Of a stretch of 5,596 nucleotides of DNA, positions 1 to 5,596 are shown in pieces. Each line of letters starts with the position of its first letter. Positions within the stretch are counted from its first letter, which is position 1. The position numbers and the translations under genes were made by a program. The stretch is taken from contig JBGTCY010000330.1 in the NCBI GenBank assembly GCA_041748615.1, forward strand, positions 1 through 5,596, read 5' to 3'. Below the pieces are notes generated by a model that was not told where the DNA came from, searched no databases, and worked only from the letters and a program-made list of their open reading frames with translations. This DNA is from JBGTCY01 sp041748615 (GTDB lineage Bacteria > Bacteroidota > Bacteroidia > Chitinophagales > CAIOSU01).

Positions 1-275
1 CGATGTTCGTTTTTAACCACAATGTCATCTAAGTAAACAAGTTTTCCCTTCCAGGTGGAATAGCCGGTATAGAGCAGTGTCATCCCCGCTACCTCGCCAT
101 CCAATTCGGCAACAAAAGCTTTGAACAACGGTTTTTCACCAAACCCATCGCGCTGCAAATCCGCAACAGTGACATTCACTGCATCAGGTGCGTTTTCAAA
201 TTTCGCCAATTCGCGGATGAGACTTAAAACCCTGGGCATATCCTCCGGTACAGCGTCTCTGATAATTAACGACAT
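1..275 (-). CDS. GNAT-family N-acetyltransferase, SSAT-like (3' end cut by window edge)
   Basis: Ninety-one codons are visible from the ATG at 275-273; the gene continues past base 1. The product resembles spermidine/spermine or thialysine N-acetyltransferases, cytosolic enzymes that move an acetyl group from acetyl-CoA to a primary amine of a polyamine or related small amine. Landmarks matching that subfamily are ELAKFE (residues 22-27), DLQRDGFGE (39-47), a strand with FVAELDGEVAGM (54-65), then STWKGK (73-78) and YLDDIVV (81-87), which leads into the acetyl-CoA site. The diagnostic R/QxxGxG/A pyrophosphate loop should begin right at the cut, so the catalytic half is not seen. The start is convincing because the conserved first strand (IIRDAVPED) begins at residue 4. 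It is divergent from fbp with 102 bp between the starts. The GNAT call is firm. The substrate is inferred from the SSAT-like pattern and could be another small amine. Confidence 0.85.
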   Translation of the reverse strand, partial: MSLIIRDAVPEDMPRVLSLIRELAKFENAPDAVNVTVADLQRDGFGEKPLFKAFVAELDGEVAGMTLLYTGYSTWKGKLVYLDDIVVKNEH

Positions 276-333
276 GGCTTGCTTTTAAAGGATTTATTGA
301 GTATTTTGTATCTGGCTTTTTAAAAACGAAGCG

Positions 334-341
334 CAAAGATA
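334..341 (-). promoter_or_regulatory. Candidate -7 promoter element for the GNAT gene
   Basis: Read on the minus strand this is TATCTTTG, a perfect match to the Bacteroidota -7 consensus TAnnTTTG. It lies 58 bp upstream of the acetyltransferase ATG, so the leader would be roughly 50 nt. I see no clear TTG-type -33 element at the usual 17-23 bp spacing, so the call rests on the -7 box and its location. It is separated by only 6 bp from the opposing fbp element. Confidence 0.4.
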
Positions 342-347
342 ATTGAG

Positions 348-355
348 TAATTTTG
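348..355 (+). promoter_or_regulatory. Candidate -7 promoter element for fbp
   Basis: TAATTTTG matches the Bacteroidota consensus TAnnTTTG perfectly and ends 22 bp before the fbp ATG. Transcription would start near 360 and give a short leader of about 15-20 nt. No convincing -33 TTG is present at the expected distance. No Shine-Dalgarno sequence lies between this element and the start codon, which is usual for this phylum. Confidence 0.45.
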
Positions 356-377
356 TCTTTAAATAAACAGATTCATT

Positions 378-1394
378 ATGGGTGGTAAAAAAGTAATTGT
401 ATTAGACGAATACATTGCGAACAAGCAAAAGGAATTTCCCAGGGCGACAGGCGATTTGTCGGCTATTTTGAGAAATATCGGGGTGGCAGCCAAAGTGGTG
501 AACCGCGAAGTGAATGCCGCGGGTTTGATGGATATTCTCGGCAGCATCGGCTCCACTAATATTCAGGGGGAGGATGTTAAAAAATTAGATGTTTTTGCCA
601 ATAGTCAATTTATCTCCTCGCTCTCGCTCAGCGGCTTGTGTGCCGGGATTGCTTCCGAAGAAGATGAAAACATCATTATCATTGACGGGCACAACAAAGC
701 AAAATATGTCGTGTGCATTGACCCGTTAGACGGCTCTTCCAATATTGATGTCAATGTATCCATCGGCACCATTTTCTCGATTTACAGACGCAACAATCTC
801 GAAACCATTTGTTCTGAAAAAGATTTTCTGCAAAAAGGTGTGAACCTGATGGGTGCCGGTTACATTATTTACGGCTCATCCACGATGCTGGTTTACACGA
901 CCGGTTACGGTGTGAACGGATTTACATTAGACCCGTCCATCGGTGAATTTTGCCTTTCTCATGCAAACATCACCATTCCAAAGCAAGGCAACATTTACTC
1001 CATCAACCAGGGCAGTTATTCCAAATTTTCAGAAGGCGTGAAAGCGTATGTCAACTACTGCATGGGATTGGATAACGGCAATAAAAAACCATATTCACTC
1101 CGCTATATCGGCTCAATGGTTGCCGACCTGCACCGCAACCTGATTAAAGGAGGCATCTTCATCTACCCGGCTACCACTGACGCGCCAAAGGGCAAATTGC
1201 GTTTGCTTTATGAATGTAACCCGATGGCGTTCATCGTTGAACAGGCTGGTGGTCGCGCGACTGATGGACATCAGCGCATTCTCGAAATTCAACCGGAAGA
1301 ACTCCATCAACGCGTTCCTATTTTCGTGGGTTCTGAAGACATGGTGAAAAAAGCCGAAGAGTATATCGAGAAATTCGAAACGGTAGGCGCTTAA
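378..1394 (+). CDS. fbp: Class I fructose-1,6-bisphosphatase
   Basis: The 338-residue product hydrolyses fructose 1,6-bisphosphate to fructose 6-phosphate and phosphate, the irreversible step of gluconeogenesis, in the cytosol with Mg2+. Length and motifs fit class I FBPase. GIASEEDE (residues 90-97) supplies acidic metal ligands, and DPLDGSSN (115-122) is the family signature with the metal-binding aspartates. YGSSTMLVYTTG (165-176) and YSLRYIGSMVADLHRNL (239-255) form substrate-site segments. KGKLRLLYECNPMAFIVEQAGG (271-292) includes the second signature lysine and the conserved ECNP glutamate. The ATG at 378 is chosen because it follows a TAnnTTTG promoter box and places the first helix at the normal distance. 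The gene appears to be transcribed alone. It diverges from the acetyltransferase gene and converges on the beta-helix lipoprotein gene, with stop codons overlapping. No frameshift or missing catalytic residue is apparent. Confidence 0.97.
   Translation: MGGKKVIVLDEYIANKQKEFPRATGDLSAILRNIGVAAKVVNREVNAAGLMDILGSIGSTNIQGEDVKKLDVFANSQFISSLSLSGLCAGIASEEDENIIIIDGHNKAKYVVCIDPLDGSSNIDVNVSIGTIFSIYRRNNLETICSEKDFLQKGVNLMGAGYIIYGSSTMLVYTTGYGVNGFTLDPSIGEFCLSHANITIPKQGNIYSINQGSYSKFSEGVKAYVNYCMGLDNGNKKPYSLRYIGSMVADLHRNLIKGGIFIYPATTDAPKGKLRLLYECNPMAFIVEQAGGRATDGHQRILEIQPEELHQRVPIFVGSEDMVKKAEEYIEKFETVGA
1391..1394. other. Overlapping convergent stop codons (TTAA)
   Basis: The palindrome TTAA contains TAA on the plus strand (1392-1394, end of fbp) and TAA on the minus strand (1393-1391, end of the beta-helix gene). 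The coding regions therefore overlap by four bases tail to tail. I see no hairpin with a T-tract around this point, so transcripts from each side probably run into the opposite gene before ending. Confidence 0.9.
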
Positions 1395-2617
1395 AACAAA
1401 ACTTTCATTACCGGCTCGTGCGTGCAATCATGTACTTCGAGTTCCGTTGAAATTTCCGTAAATCCTGTCGGTACACTGAGGTTGGCAAAAGTCGCATTGC
1501 CATTATCCTTAATGCAAATCCATTTGTCGGAGGGCGGAAACTGGTCAGGGTTGAGCAATTCAGGGTCAAAAATGCCGTCAAATAAAATATCAGGAACATT
1601 CTTTCCGAAAATCCCCGCCAATAAGTTACCGAGTTCTTTCGTGGTGTCAGGACGGCTTGCGTCCAGCCGGTGATAGGAATTATTGTGGACAGAAATAGTA
1701 TGTGTAAATGGATTGTATAACGAATCATTCATCGGTCGTCCCGTGATTTGATAACTGATGATTCCGGTGCCCACCGTCAGATGACCGCTGATTTCGTTCT
1801 CGAAAATCTCTACGTTTTCACCCGCTAGTACAAACGTTCCGGTGCCTGCCGGCACTGTTCCCACGATAGCGCCTTCCGCACCGAAGTTCCAATGGTTGTT
1901 GTCATTGATTTTATTGAGATGCACCCTGATTGAATGTCCGCGCTGAATGATGGGCAATTCCGGTAGGTTATACACGGAAATCCCAACCGTATTTCCCTCC
2001 GAATGATTGTTATAAACGTCCACATTGATACAGTTTTCTATCGCGATACCCTGCACATTGCCGGAGGCATAGTTGTTGCGGATGATGATATTCCGCGATT
2101 GTCCGGCATAGATACCGGCATCCGATGCGCCAAAAAGCTGACAATGTTCAATGAGCAGATTATCGCAATCAACAGGATATAAACCGTATCCGCCATTCGC
2201 GGTATCAGCGCCTGCGGTCCATTCGGCTTTGATTCTTCTGAGTGTAACGCCCTTTGAGCTTTGAATTTTTATACCGTCACCATCCATATCCTGCACGGTG
2301 AAATCTTCAAGCGTGACATTGTTGGCGGTGACTTTAATTCCTTCCGCGCCCTCGGTTTGATTTTTAAAAGAAAGAATAGATTTATCTATTCCCTTCCCTT
2401 TGATAACGACATTATCAATTCCATGAAAAGAAAGGGATGCAGTGAGATAAACAGTTGCTTCCGGCAACCACACGGTATCACCCGGCTGCGCTGTAATCAG
2501 CGCCTGTTGAATTTCTTTTTGCCATTGCTCATCGGTTTTCGAAGCTGGTTTTTCCGATTGGCAGGAAACTAAAAATAAAAACATGATAATAGTAAGGAAG
2601 TGGATGAATTGTTTCAT
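1391..2617 (-). CDS. Lipoprotein with right-handed parallel beta-helix domain
   Basis: The 408-residue product starts with a type II signal peptide: MKQFIHFLTIIMFLFLV, then lipobox LVSC with lipidated Cys19. It should be anchored in the outer membrane or periplasm. Residues about 47-125 hold short strands typical of beta-helix coils (VVIKGKG, VTLEDFTVQD, GIKIQSSKGVTL). Residues 144-278 carry the hallmark repeats YGLYPVDCDNLLIEHC, GASDAGIYAGQSRNIIIRNN, GIAIENCINVDVYNN and VPAGTGTFVLAGENVEIFENEI. The pattern matches the beta-helix family TIGR03805, recalled rather than searched, whose members often sit next to a diheme cytochrome c-like partner. Neither neighbour here is such a protein. Enzymatic activity is unknown; beta-helix folds occur in polysaccharide lyases and hydrolases, but I see no identifiable catalytic set. 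Asn and Asp at coil turns are abundant. The gene is divergent from crtD and its stop overlaps that of fbp. Confidence 0.88.
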   Translation of the reverse strand: MKQFIHFLTIIMFLFLVSCQSEKPASKTDEQWQKEIQQALITAQPGDTVWLPEATVYLTASLSFHGIDNVVIKGKGIDKSILSFKNQTEGAEGIKVTANNVTLEDFTVQDMDGDGIKIQSSKGVTLRRIKAEWTAGADTANGGYGLYPVDCDNLLIEHCQLFGASDAGIYAGQSRNIIIRNNYASGNVQGIAIENCINVDVYNNHSEGNTVGISVYNLPELPIIQRGHSIRVHLNKINDNNHWNFGAEGAIVGTVPAGTGTFVLAGENVEIFENEISGHLTVGTGIISYQITGRPMNDSLYNPFTHTISVHNNSYHRLDASRPDTTKELGNLLAGIFGKNVPDILFDGIFDPELLNPDQFPPSDKWICIKDNGNATFANLSVPTGFTEISTELEVHDCTHEPVMKVLF

Positions 2618-2718
2618 AAACAGTTTTTTTTCGCTGACAAAATAGAAAAATGATGGTAAACTTCCGTACTTCTGTAAAACAAAATCACAGAAATTTTATT
2701 TATTCATGATTTTACCAG
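2618..2718. promoter_or_regulatory. Divergent control region between beta-helix gene and crtD
   Basis: This 101-bp AT-rich gap must hold the start signals for both flanking genes. On the plus strand, TACTTCTG (2667-2674) differs by one base from the -7 consensus TAnnTTTG and would give crtD a leader of about 35-40 nt. On the minus strand, TATTTTG (2644-2638) is one base short of the consensus and would serve the beta-helix gene. Neither has a good -33 TTG. The heptamer TTTACCA occurs twice here, inverted: 2660-2654 on the minus strand and 2711-2717 on the plus strand. No Shine-Dalgarno precedes the crtD ATG. These are weak assignments. Confidence 0.3.
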
Positions 2719-4194
2719 ATGAAAACCGTCAATAAAAAATGTATTGTAATTGGCGCGGGCGTAGGTGGATTAGCCGCAGCTATCCGCTTACGTCTGAAAG
2801 GATTTGAGGTGAGCGTCTTTGAATCGGCAGCGAAGGCAGGCGGCAAGCTCAATCAACGCCAATGGAATGGCTTTCGATTCGACACCGGACCTTCACTCTT
2901 TACCCTGCCCGGCTTGGTAGATGAGTTGTTCGCGGAGGCTGGAAAAAATCCCCGTGATTACTTTCATTATCACCGATTGGAAGTTGTTACAAAATATTTT
3001 TATGAAAACAGCGAAGCTATTTCCGCCTACGGCAACCCTGAAAAATTCGCGGATGAATTAGCGCTGAAAGCCGGTGTTCCAAAGGAAAAAACAATGTCGT
3101 TCCTCAAAAAACAAGCGGACTACTACAACCATGTCGGCAGGATTTTTTTGGAAAAACCGATTTATAACTGGTCATTGCTCGCTGATTTTAAACTCCTGAA
3201 ATCCATCCTCAGCGTGACGCATTTTCATTTGTTCCGCACCATGCACCGCGAGAATGAACTGCATCTCAAAGCGCCCAAAGCCGTGCAGTTGTTTGACCGT
3301 TTCGGCACCTACAATGGCTCTAATCCTTACAAAATGCCGGGTATTTACAATATGATTGCGCACCTGGAACACAACCTCGGAGCTTATCTTCCTGAGGGCG
3401 GCATGTATCAAATTGCAGATGCTCTGTACAAATTAGCCACAGAACTGGGTGTTCAATTTCATTTCAGTCACTATGTAAATCGGATTCTTCTTAAAAATGG
3501 CAGAGCGACCGGAGTTGTTGTCAATGAGTTGGAATATCTTGCGGATGTCATCGTGAGTAACATGGATGTGCAATTCACTTACAACAAACTTTTACCGGAA
3601 ATCAAAGCGCCAGAACTTTATCTGAAGCAACCCAAAACCACCTCCGCGCTTATTTTTTATTGGGCGATGAATCAGACTTTCCCGGATTTGGAAGTACATA
3701 ATATTTTCTTTTCAAACAGCTACCGGCAGGAGTTTGAAACCTTGTTTGAAAAAAAAGAATTGTTTCACGACCCTACAGTGTATGTTTATGTGAGTTCAAA
3801 AGTGGTGAAAGCCGATGCACCGGCAGGAAAAGAAAACTGGTTTGTGATGGTCAATGTGCCGCATTTGCAAAAACATCATCAATGGGATGAGTTAAAAAAA
3901 ACGGGCAGGGAATTGATTTTGAAAAAACTGAACAGCATCATGGGCGAAAATCCCGAACCTTCCATTCTTCACGAAATGTGCTGGACGCCCGCTGGAATTC
4001 AGGCGGATACGTACAGTTATCTGGGAGCTTTATATGGCAACAATTCAAATCAACTTTTCGCGCCCTTTTTACGTCACCCGAATTTTTGGAAAGTGAAAGA
4101 CCTTTACTTTTGCGGTGGAACCGCTTACCCCGGAGGCGGCATTCCGCTTTGCCTGCTTTCGGCAAAAATCACAACGGATTTAATTACCGGATAA
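2719..4194 (+). CDS. crtD: Carotenoid desaturase, probable 1-hydroxycarotenoid 3,4-desaturase (CrtD)
   Basis: This is a complete 491-residue FAD-dependent desaturase of the CrtI superfamily. The N-terminal dinucleotide fold has GAGVGG (residues 12-17) and the ribose-binding Glu35 at the end of strand 2 (VSVFE), followed by AGGK (40-43) and FRFDTGPSLFTLP (52-64). Central landmarks are FGTYNGSNPYKMP (195-207) and PEGGMYQIADALYKLA (225-240). The C-terminal FAD motif CGGTAYPGGGIPLCLLSAK (465-483) ends the protein normally. Superfamily membership is certain. CrtD is preferred over the phytoene desaturase CrtI because GPSLFTLP and the YNGSNPYK segment resemble Bacteroidota CrtD proteins as I remember them, and because a CruF-type hydratase, which makes the 1'-hydroxy substrate, follows directly. 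CrtD adds a double bond at C-3',4' of 1'-hydroxy-gamma-carotene or a similar compound at the membrane. CrtI remains the main alternative; no crtB is adjacent. Confidence 0.85.
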   Translation: MKTVNKKCIVIGAGVGGLAAAIRLRLKGFEVSVFESAAKAGGKLNQRQWNGFRFDTGPSLFTLPGLVDELFAEAGKNPRDYFHYHRLEVVTKYFYENSEAISAYGNPEKFADELALKAGVPKEKTMSFLKKQADYYNHVGRIFLEKPIYNWSLLADFKLLKSILSVTHFHLFRTMHRENELHLKAPKAVQLFDRFGTYNGSNPYKMPGIYNMIAHLEHNLGAYLPEGGMYQIADALYKLATELGVQFHFSHYVNRILLKNGRATGVVVNELEYLADVIVSNMDVQFTYNKLLPEIKAPELYLKQPKTTSALIFYWAMNQTFPDLEVHNIFFSNSYRQEFETLFEKKELFHDPTVYVYVSSKVVKADAPAGKENWFVMVNVPHLQKHHQWDELKKTGRELILKKLNSIMGENPEPSILHEMCWTPAGIQADTYSYLGALYGNNSNQLFAPFLRHPNFWKVKDLYFCGGTAYPGGGIPLCLLSAKITTDLITG

Positions 4195-4203
4195 CTCATT
4201 AGC

Positions 4204-4899
4204 GTGATCGACATCAGACAGTCTGTTCAATATCAAATCGCCCTTTTTGTTCTAATCTCTTTCCATCTTGTTGGAATCGCGGGGTTGTCATTTGAACTCA
4301 CCCGCCCGTTTTTTGCCGGACTCACTCCCGTATCGTTAATACTTTCCAGTGTCGCGTTGGGTATTTTACACCGGGAATGGAACAAGCAATTCATGCTTTT
4401 TCTTTTTCTGACTTACCTGACCGGATATGGCGTTGAACTTTCAGGCGTTCACACCGGATTTCCCTTTGGTGAGTATGAATATGGCGACAGTTTAGGTTTA
4501 AAAATCGGTGCTGTACCTCCGCTAATCGGACTGAATTGGATTTTATTAATTTATGCAACCGGAGTGGTGACGGAAAAAATATTTGGAAACAAACCCCATC
4601 CTTCTCATTCCGGTGAAACACCTAAAAATAATAAGCGACTTCCATTGAAAGTGCTGACCGCTTCAGTAATGATGGTGTTAATAGATTTACTGATAGAGCC
4701 GGTAGCGCCATTGCTTGATTTCTGGAGTTGGAGCAACGGGAACGCGCCAGCGGAAAACTTTATCGGATGGTTTGGGGTTTCAATTTTACTGCATCTGCTT
4801 TTTTTTAAATTGAATTTCATAAGAGAAAACAAATTAGCGCTCCCCTATTTGTTGATAACTATCTTGTTTTTTATTTCTTTAAACATCATTTTAATCTGA
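4204..4899 (+). CDS. cruF: CruF-like carotenoid 1',2'-hydratase, integral membrane protein
   Basis: The 231-residue protein has about seven hydrophobic helices (roughly residues 11-29, 38-55, 62-80, 103-124, 147-166, 184-202 and 211-230). Conserved motifs of the CruF/DUF422 carotenoid family are present: GVHTGFPFGEYEY (81-93), PPLIGLNW (105-112), EPVAPLLDFWSW (165-176) and the NFIGW segment (185-189). CruF adds water across the 1',2' double bond of an acyclic (psi) carotenoid end, giving the 1'-hydroxy group of myxol-, saproxanthin- or flexixanthin-type pigments. The start is GTG at 4204. The only upstream in-frame codons after crtD's TAA are CTC, ATT and AGC, and the next in-frame ATG (residue 64) would remove the first two helices. 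It shares crtD's reading frame, with 9 nt between stop and start, so the pair is almost certainly one operon, perhaps translationally coupled. The exact substrate is inferred from context. Confidence 0.88.
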   Translation: MIDIRQSVQYQIALFVLISFHLVGIAGLSFELTRPFFAGLTPVSLILSSVALGILHREWNKQFMLFLFLTYLTGYGVELSGVHTGFPFGEYEYGDSLGLKIGAVPPLIGLNWILLIYATGVVTEKIFGNKPHPSHSGETPKNNKRLPLKVLTASVMMVLIDLLIEPVAPLLDFWSWSNGNAPAENFIGWFGVSILLHLLFFKLNFIRENKLALPYLLITILFFISLNIILI

Positions 4900-4940
4900 A
4901 AATTGCAAAACATATTGCGCAACCGGATGTTTACCAAAGC

Positions 4941-4964
4941 GTGATATGTTTTTTACATTATCAC
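4941..4964. repeat. Imperfect inverted repeat upstream of the MerR-type gene (candidate operator)
   Basis: GTGATATGT (4941-4949) pairs with ACATTATCAC (4955-4964) across a TTTTT spacer. The nine arm bases all match if one extra base is allowed in the right arm. It ends 8 bp before the preferred start codon of the regulator gene, a place where a MerR-family protein could bind to control its own gene. The right arm reads T-nn-ACA, which resembles the short repeat I recall from CarH operators, but this is one loose match. As RNA it could form a hairpin, but no U-tract follows, so it does not look like a terminator. Confidence 0.4.
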
Positions 4965-4972
4965 AACCTGCA

Positions 4973-5596
4973 ATGGGGCGTTATTCCATCACTGATATTG
5001 AAAAATTAACAGAGGTTAAAGCCCATACGCTGCGTATTTGGGAAAAGCGTTACAACCTGTTCAACACCAAACGCACTGACACAAACATCCGCTTCTATGA
5101 TGATGAAGATTTACGGTATTTGCTGAACGTGAGCCTCTTATTGAAATACGGACACAAAATCTCTAAGGTCGCTGCCATGACACCTGAATCTATCAGCGAA
5201 AAGGTTTTGGAACTTGGTTCACAAAATAATCTGCGGGATTTTGAAATCAACTCACTCATCAGCGCGATGACGGATTTTGATGAAATAAAATTTGAAAAGC
5301 TCGTTTCTAATTGTTTGCTCCGGTTTGGCGTAGAAACTACGGTGAATGAAATTCTGTATCCTTTCCTTGAAAAAATCGGAGTACTGTGGCAGATCGGTTC
5401 CATCAACCCCGCGCAGGAACATTTCATGTCCAATCTTATCCGGCAAAAACTGATTGTCGCCACGGATGGATTATCCATTCCCGACCAACGCATCAATCAA
5501 AAATTTCTATTGTTTTTGCCGGAAGGTGAACTGCATGAAATCGGGTTATTATTCGCCAACTACATTATCCGAACCAGAGGAAATCATACTTTATAT
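4973..5596 (+). CDS. MerR-family regulator with cobalamin-binding domain, CarH/LitR-like photoreceptor (3' end cut by window edge)
   Basis: The first 208 residues are visible; the reading frame is still open at base 5596. Residues 4-70 form a MerR winged helix-turn-helix (YSITDIEKL, HTLRIWEKRYN at 18-28, wing RTDTNIRFY at 34-42). A helical domain at about 86-165 contains W139 and E149-H150, exactly the W-x9-EH pattern that marks adenosylcobalamin-dependent CarH photoreceptors. The Rossmann-type domain begins near 177 (KFLLFLPEGE) and has E186-L-H188-E-I-G191, the ExHxxG cobalamin ligand motif. In known CarH, dark AdoCbl-bound tetramers repress carotenoid genes and light releases them; the same role here is inferred from the adjacent crtD and cruF. 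Position 140, next to the Trp, is Gln where CarH has His. The ATG at 4973 is preferred because the HTH starts at once; an in-frame ATG at 4946 would add nine residues. Only one cysteine is visible (C114), arguing against a metal sensor. About 90-100 residues are probably missing. Confidence 0.88.
   Translation, partial: MGRYSITDIEKLTEVKAHTLRIWEKRYNLFNTKRTDTNIRFYDDEDLRYLLNVSLLLKYGHKISKVAAMTPESISEKVLELGSQNNLRDFEINSLISAMTDFDEIKFEKLVSNCLLRFGVETTVNEILYPFLEKIGVLWQIGSINPAQEHFMSNLIRQKLIVATDGLSIPDQRINQKFLLFLPEGELHEIGLLFANYIIRTRGNHTLY

Noticed and set aside
1422..1673. Open frame on the plus strand inside the beta-helix gene
   Set aside because: It lies antisense to a well-supported gene and has no recognisable domain; it is a coding shadow.
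2261..2572. 103-codon plus-strand open frame antisense to the beta-helix gene
   Set aside because: The composition looks like a reverse-frame shadow, with no domain, signal or start context.
2719..4194. Phytoene desaturase CrtI
   Set aside because: It is the same superfamily, but the sequence motifs and the immediately following CruF-type gene fit CrtD better, and no crtB is adjacent. Kept as an alternative in the entry.
4902..4922. Direct repeat ATTGC (4902-4906, 4914-4918) and palindrome TTGCGCAA (4915-4922)
   Set aside because: They are too short to separate from chance in one sequence, and no matching copies were seen upstream of crtD.
4946..4972. Upstream in-frame ATG at 4946 as the regulator start
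   Set aside because: It would add nine residues before the HTH (MFFTLSQPA) with no family resemblance, and it lies inside a dyad. MerR proteins normally begin just before the first helix, as from 4973.
4941..4972. Intrinsic terminator for crtD-cruF
   Set aside because: The inverted repeat is followed by AACCTGCAATG and not by a T-tract; the T residues are in the loop.
5095..5496. 133-codon minus-strand open frame antisense to the regulator gene
   Set aside because: The opposite strand encodes a MerR/B12 protein with several exact motifs, and this frame shows no family features.
4973..5596. Metal- or drug-responsive MerR regulator
   Set aside because: There is no conserved cysteine pair after the HTH (only C114 is visible). 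The W-x9-EH and ExHxxG motifs point to cobalamin.

Overview
The window looks like a chromosomal segment of a Bacteroidota bacterium. Three things suggest this. Start codons lack a recognisable Shine-Dalgarno sequence. The divergent gap at the left carries perfect matches to the Bacteroidota -7 promoter element TAnnTTTG on both strands. The carotenoid desaturase, the CruF-like hydratase and the MerR/B12 regulator are all close to Bacteroidota versions as I remember them. A finer placement (for example Chitinophagia, Saprospiria or Cytophagia) is only a guess. I see no tRNA, rRNA, CRISPR, insertion sequence or other sign of mobility. The window is densely coding, and no gene-free stretch exceeds about 103 bases.

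Left part (1-1394). The N-terminal part of an SSAT-like GNAT acetyltransferase runs leftwards off the edge. It diverges from a complete class I fructose-1,6-bisphosphatase gene (fbp), and the two promoters appear to overlap back to back. fbp ends tail to tail with the next gene, and the two stop codons share the palindrome TTAA.

Middle (1391-2617, minus strand). A lipoprotein with a right-handed parallel beta-helix domain. It resembles the family that usually sits beside a c-type cytochrome-like partner, but no such partner is adjacent here.

Right part (2719-5596, plus strand). A carotenoid module: a CrtI-superfamily desaturase best read as CrtD (1-hydroxycarotenoid 3,4-desaturase), then a seven-helix CruF-like carotenoid 1',2'-hydratase 9 nt downstream in the same reading frame, then the first 208 codons of a MerR-type regulator. 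The regulator has the W-x9-EH motif and the cobalamin ligand motif ExHxxG of CarH/LitR photoreceptors. CruF would hydrate the psi end of a carotene such as gamma-carotene, CrtD would then add the 3',4' double bond, and the regulator would tie expression to light through adenosylcobalamin. Core genes (crtB, crtI, a cyclase, crtZ) are not in the window and may lie beyond the right edge.

No wholly undescribed system is evident. The most interesting points are the CarH-like regulator with glutamine where CarH has its light-state histidine, the dyad just upstream of that regulator, and the tight in-frame crtD-cruF junction.
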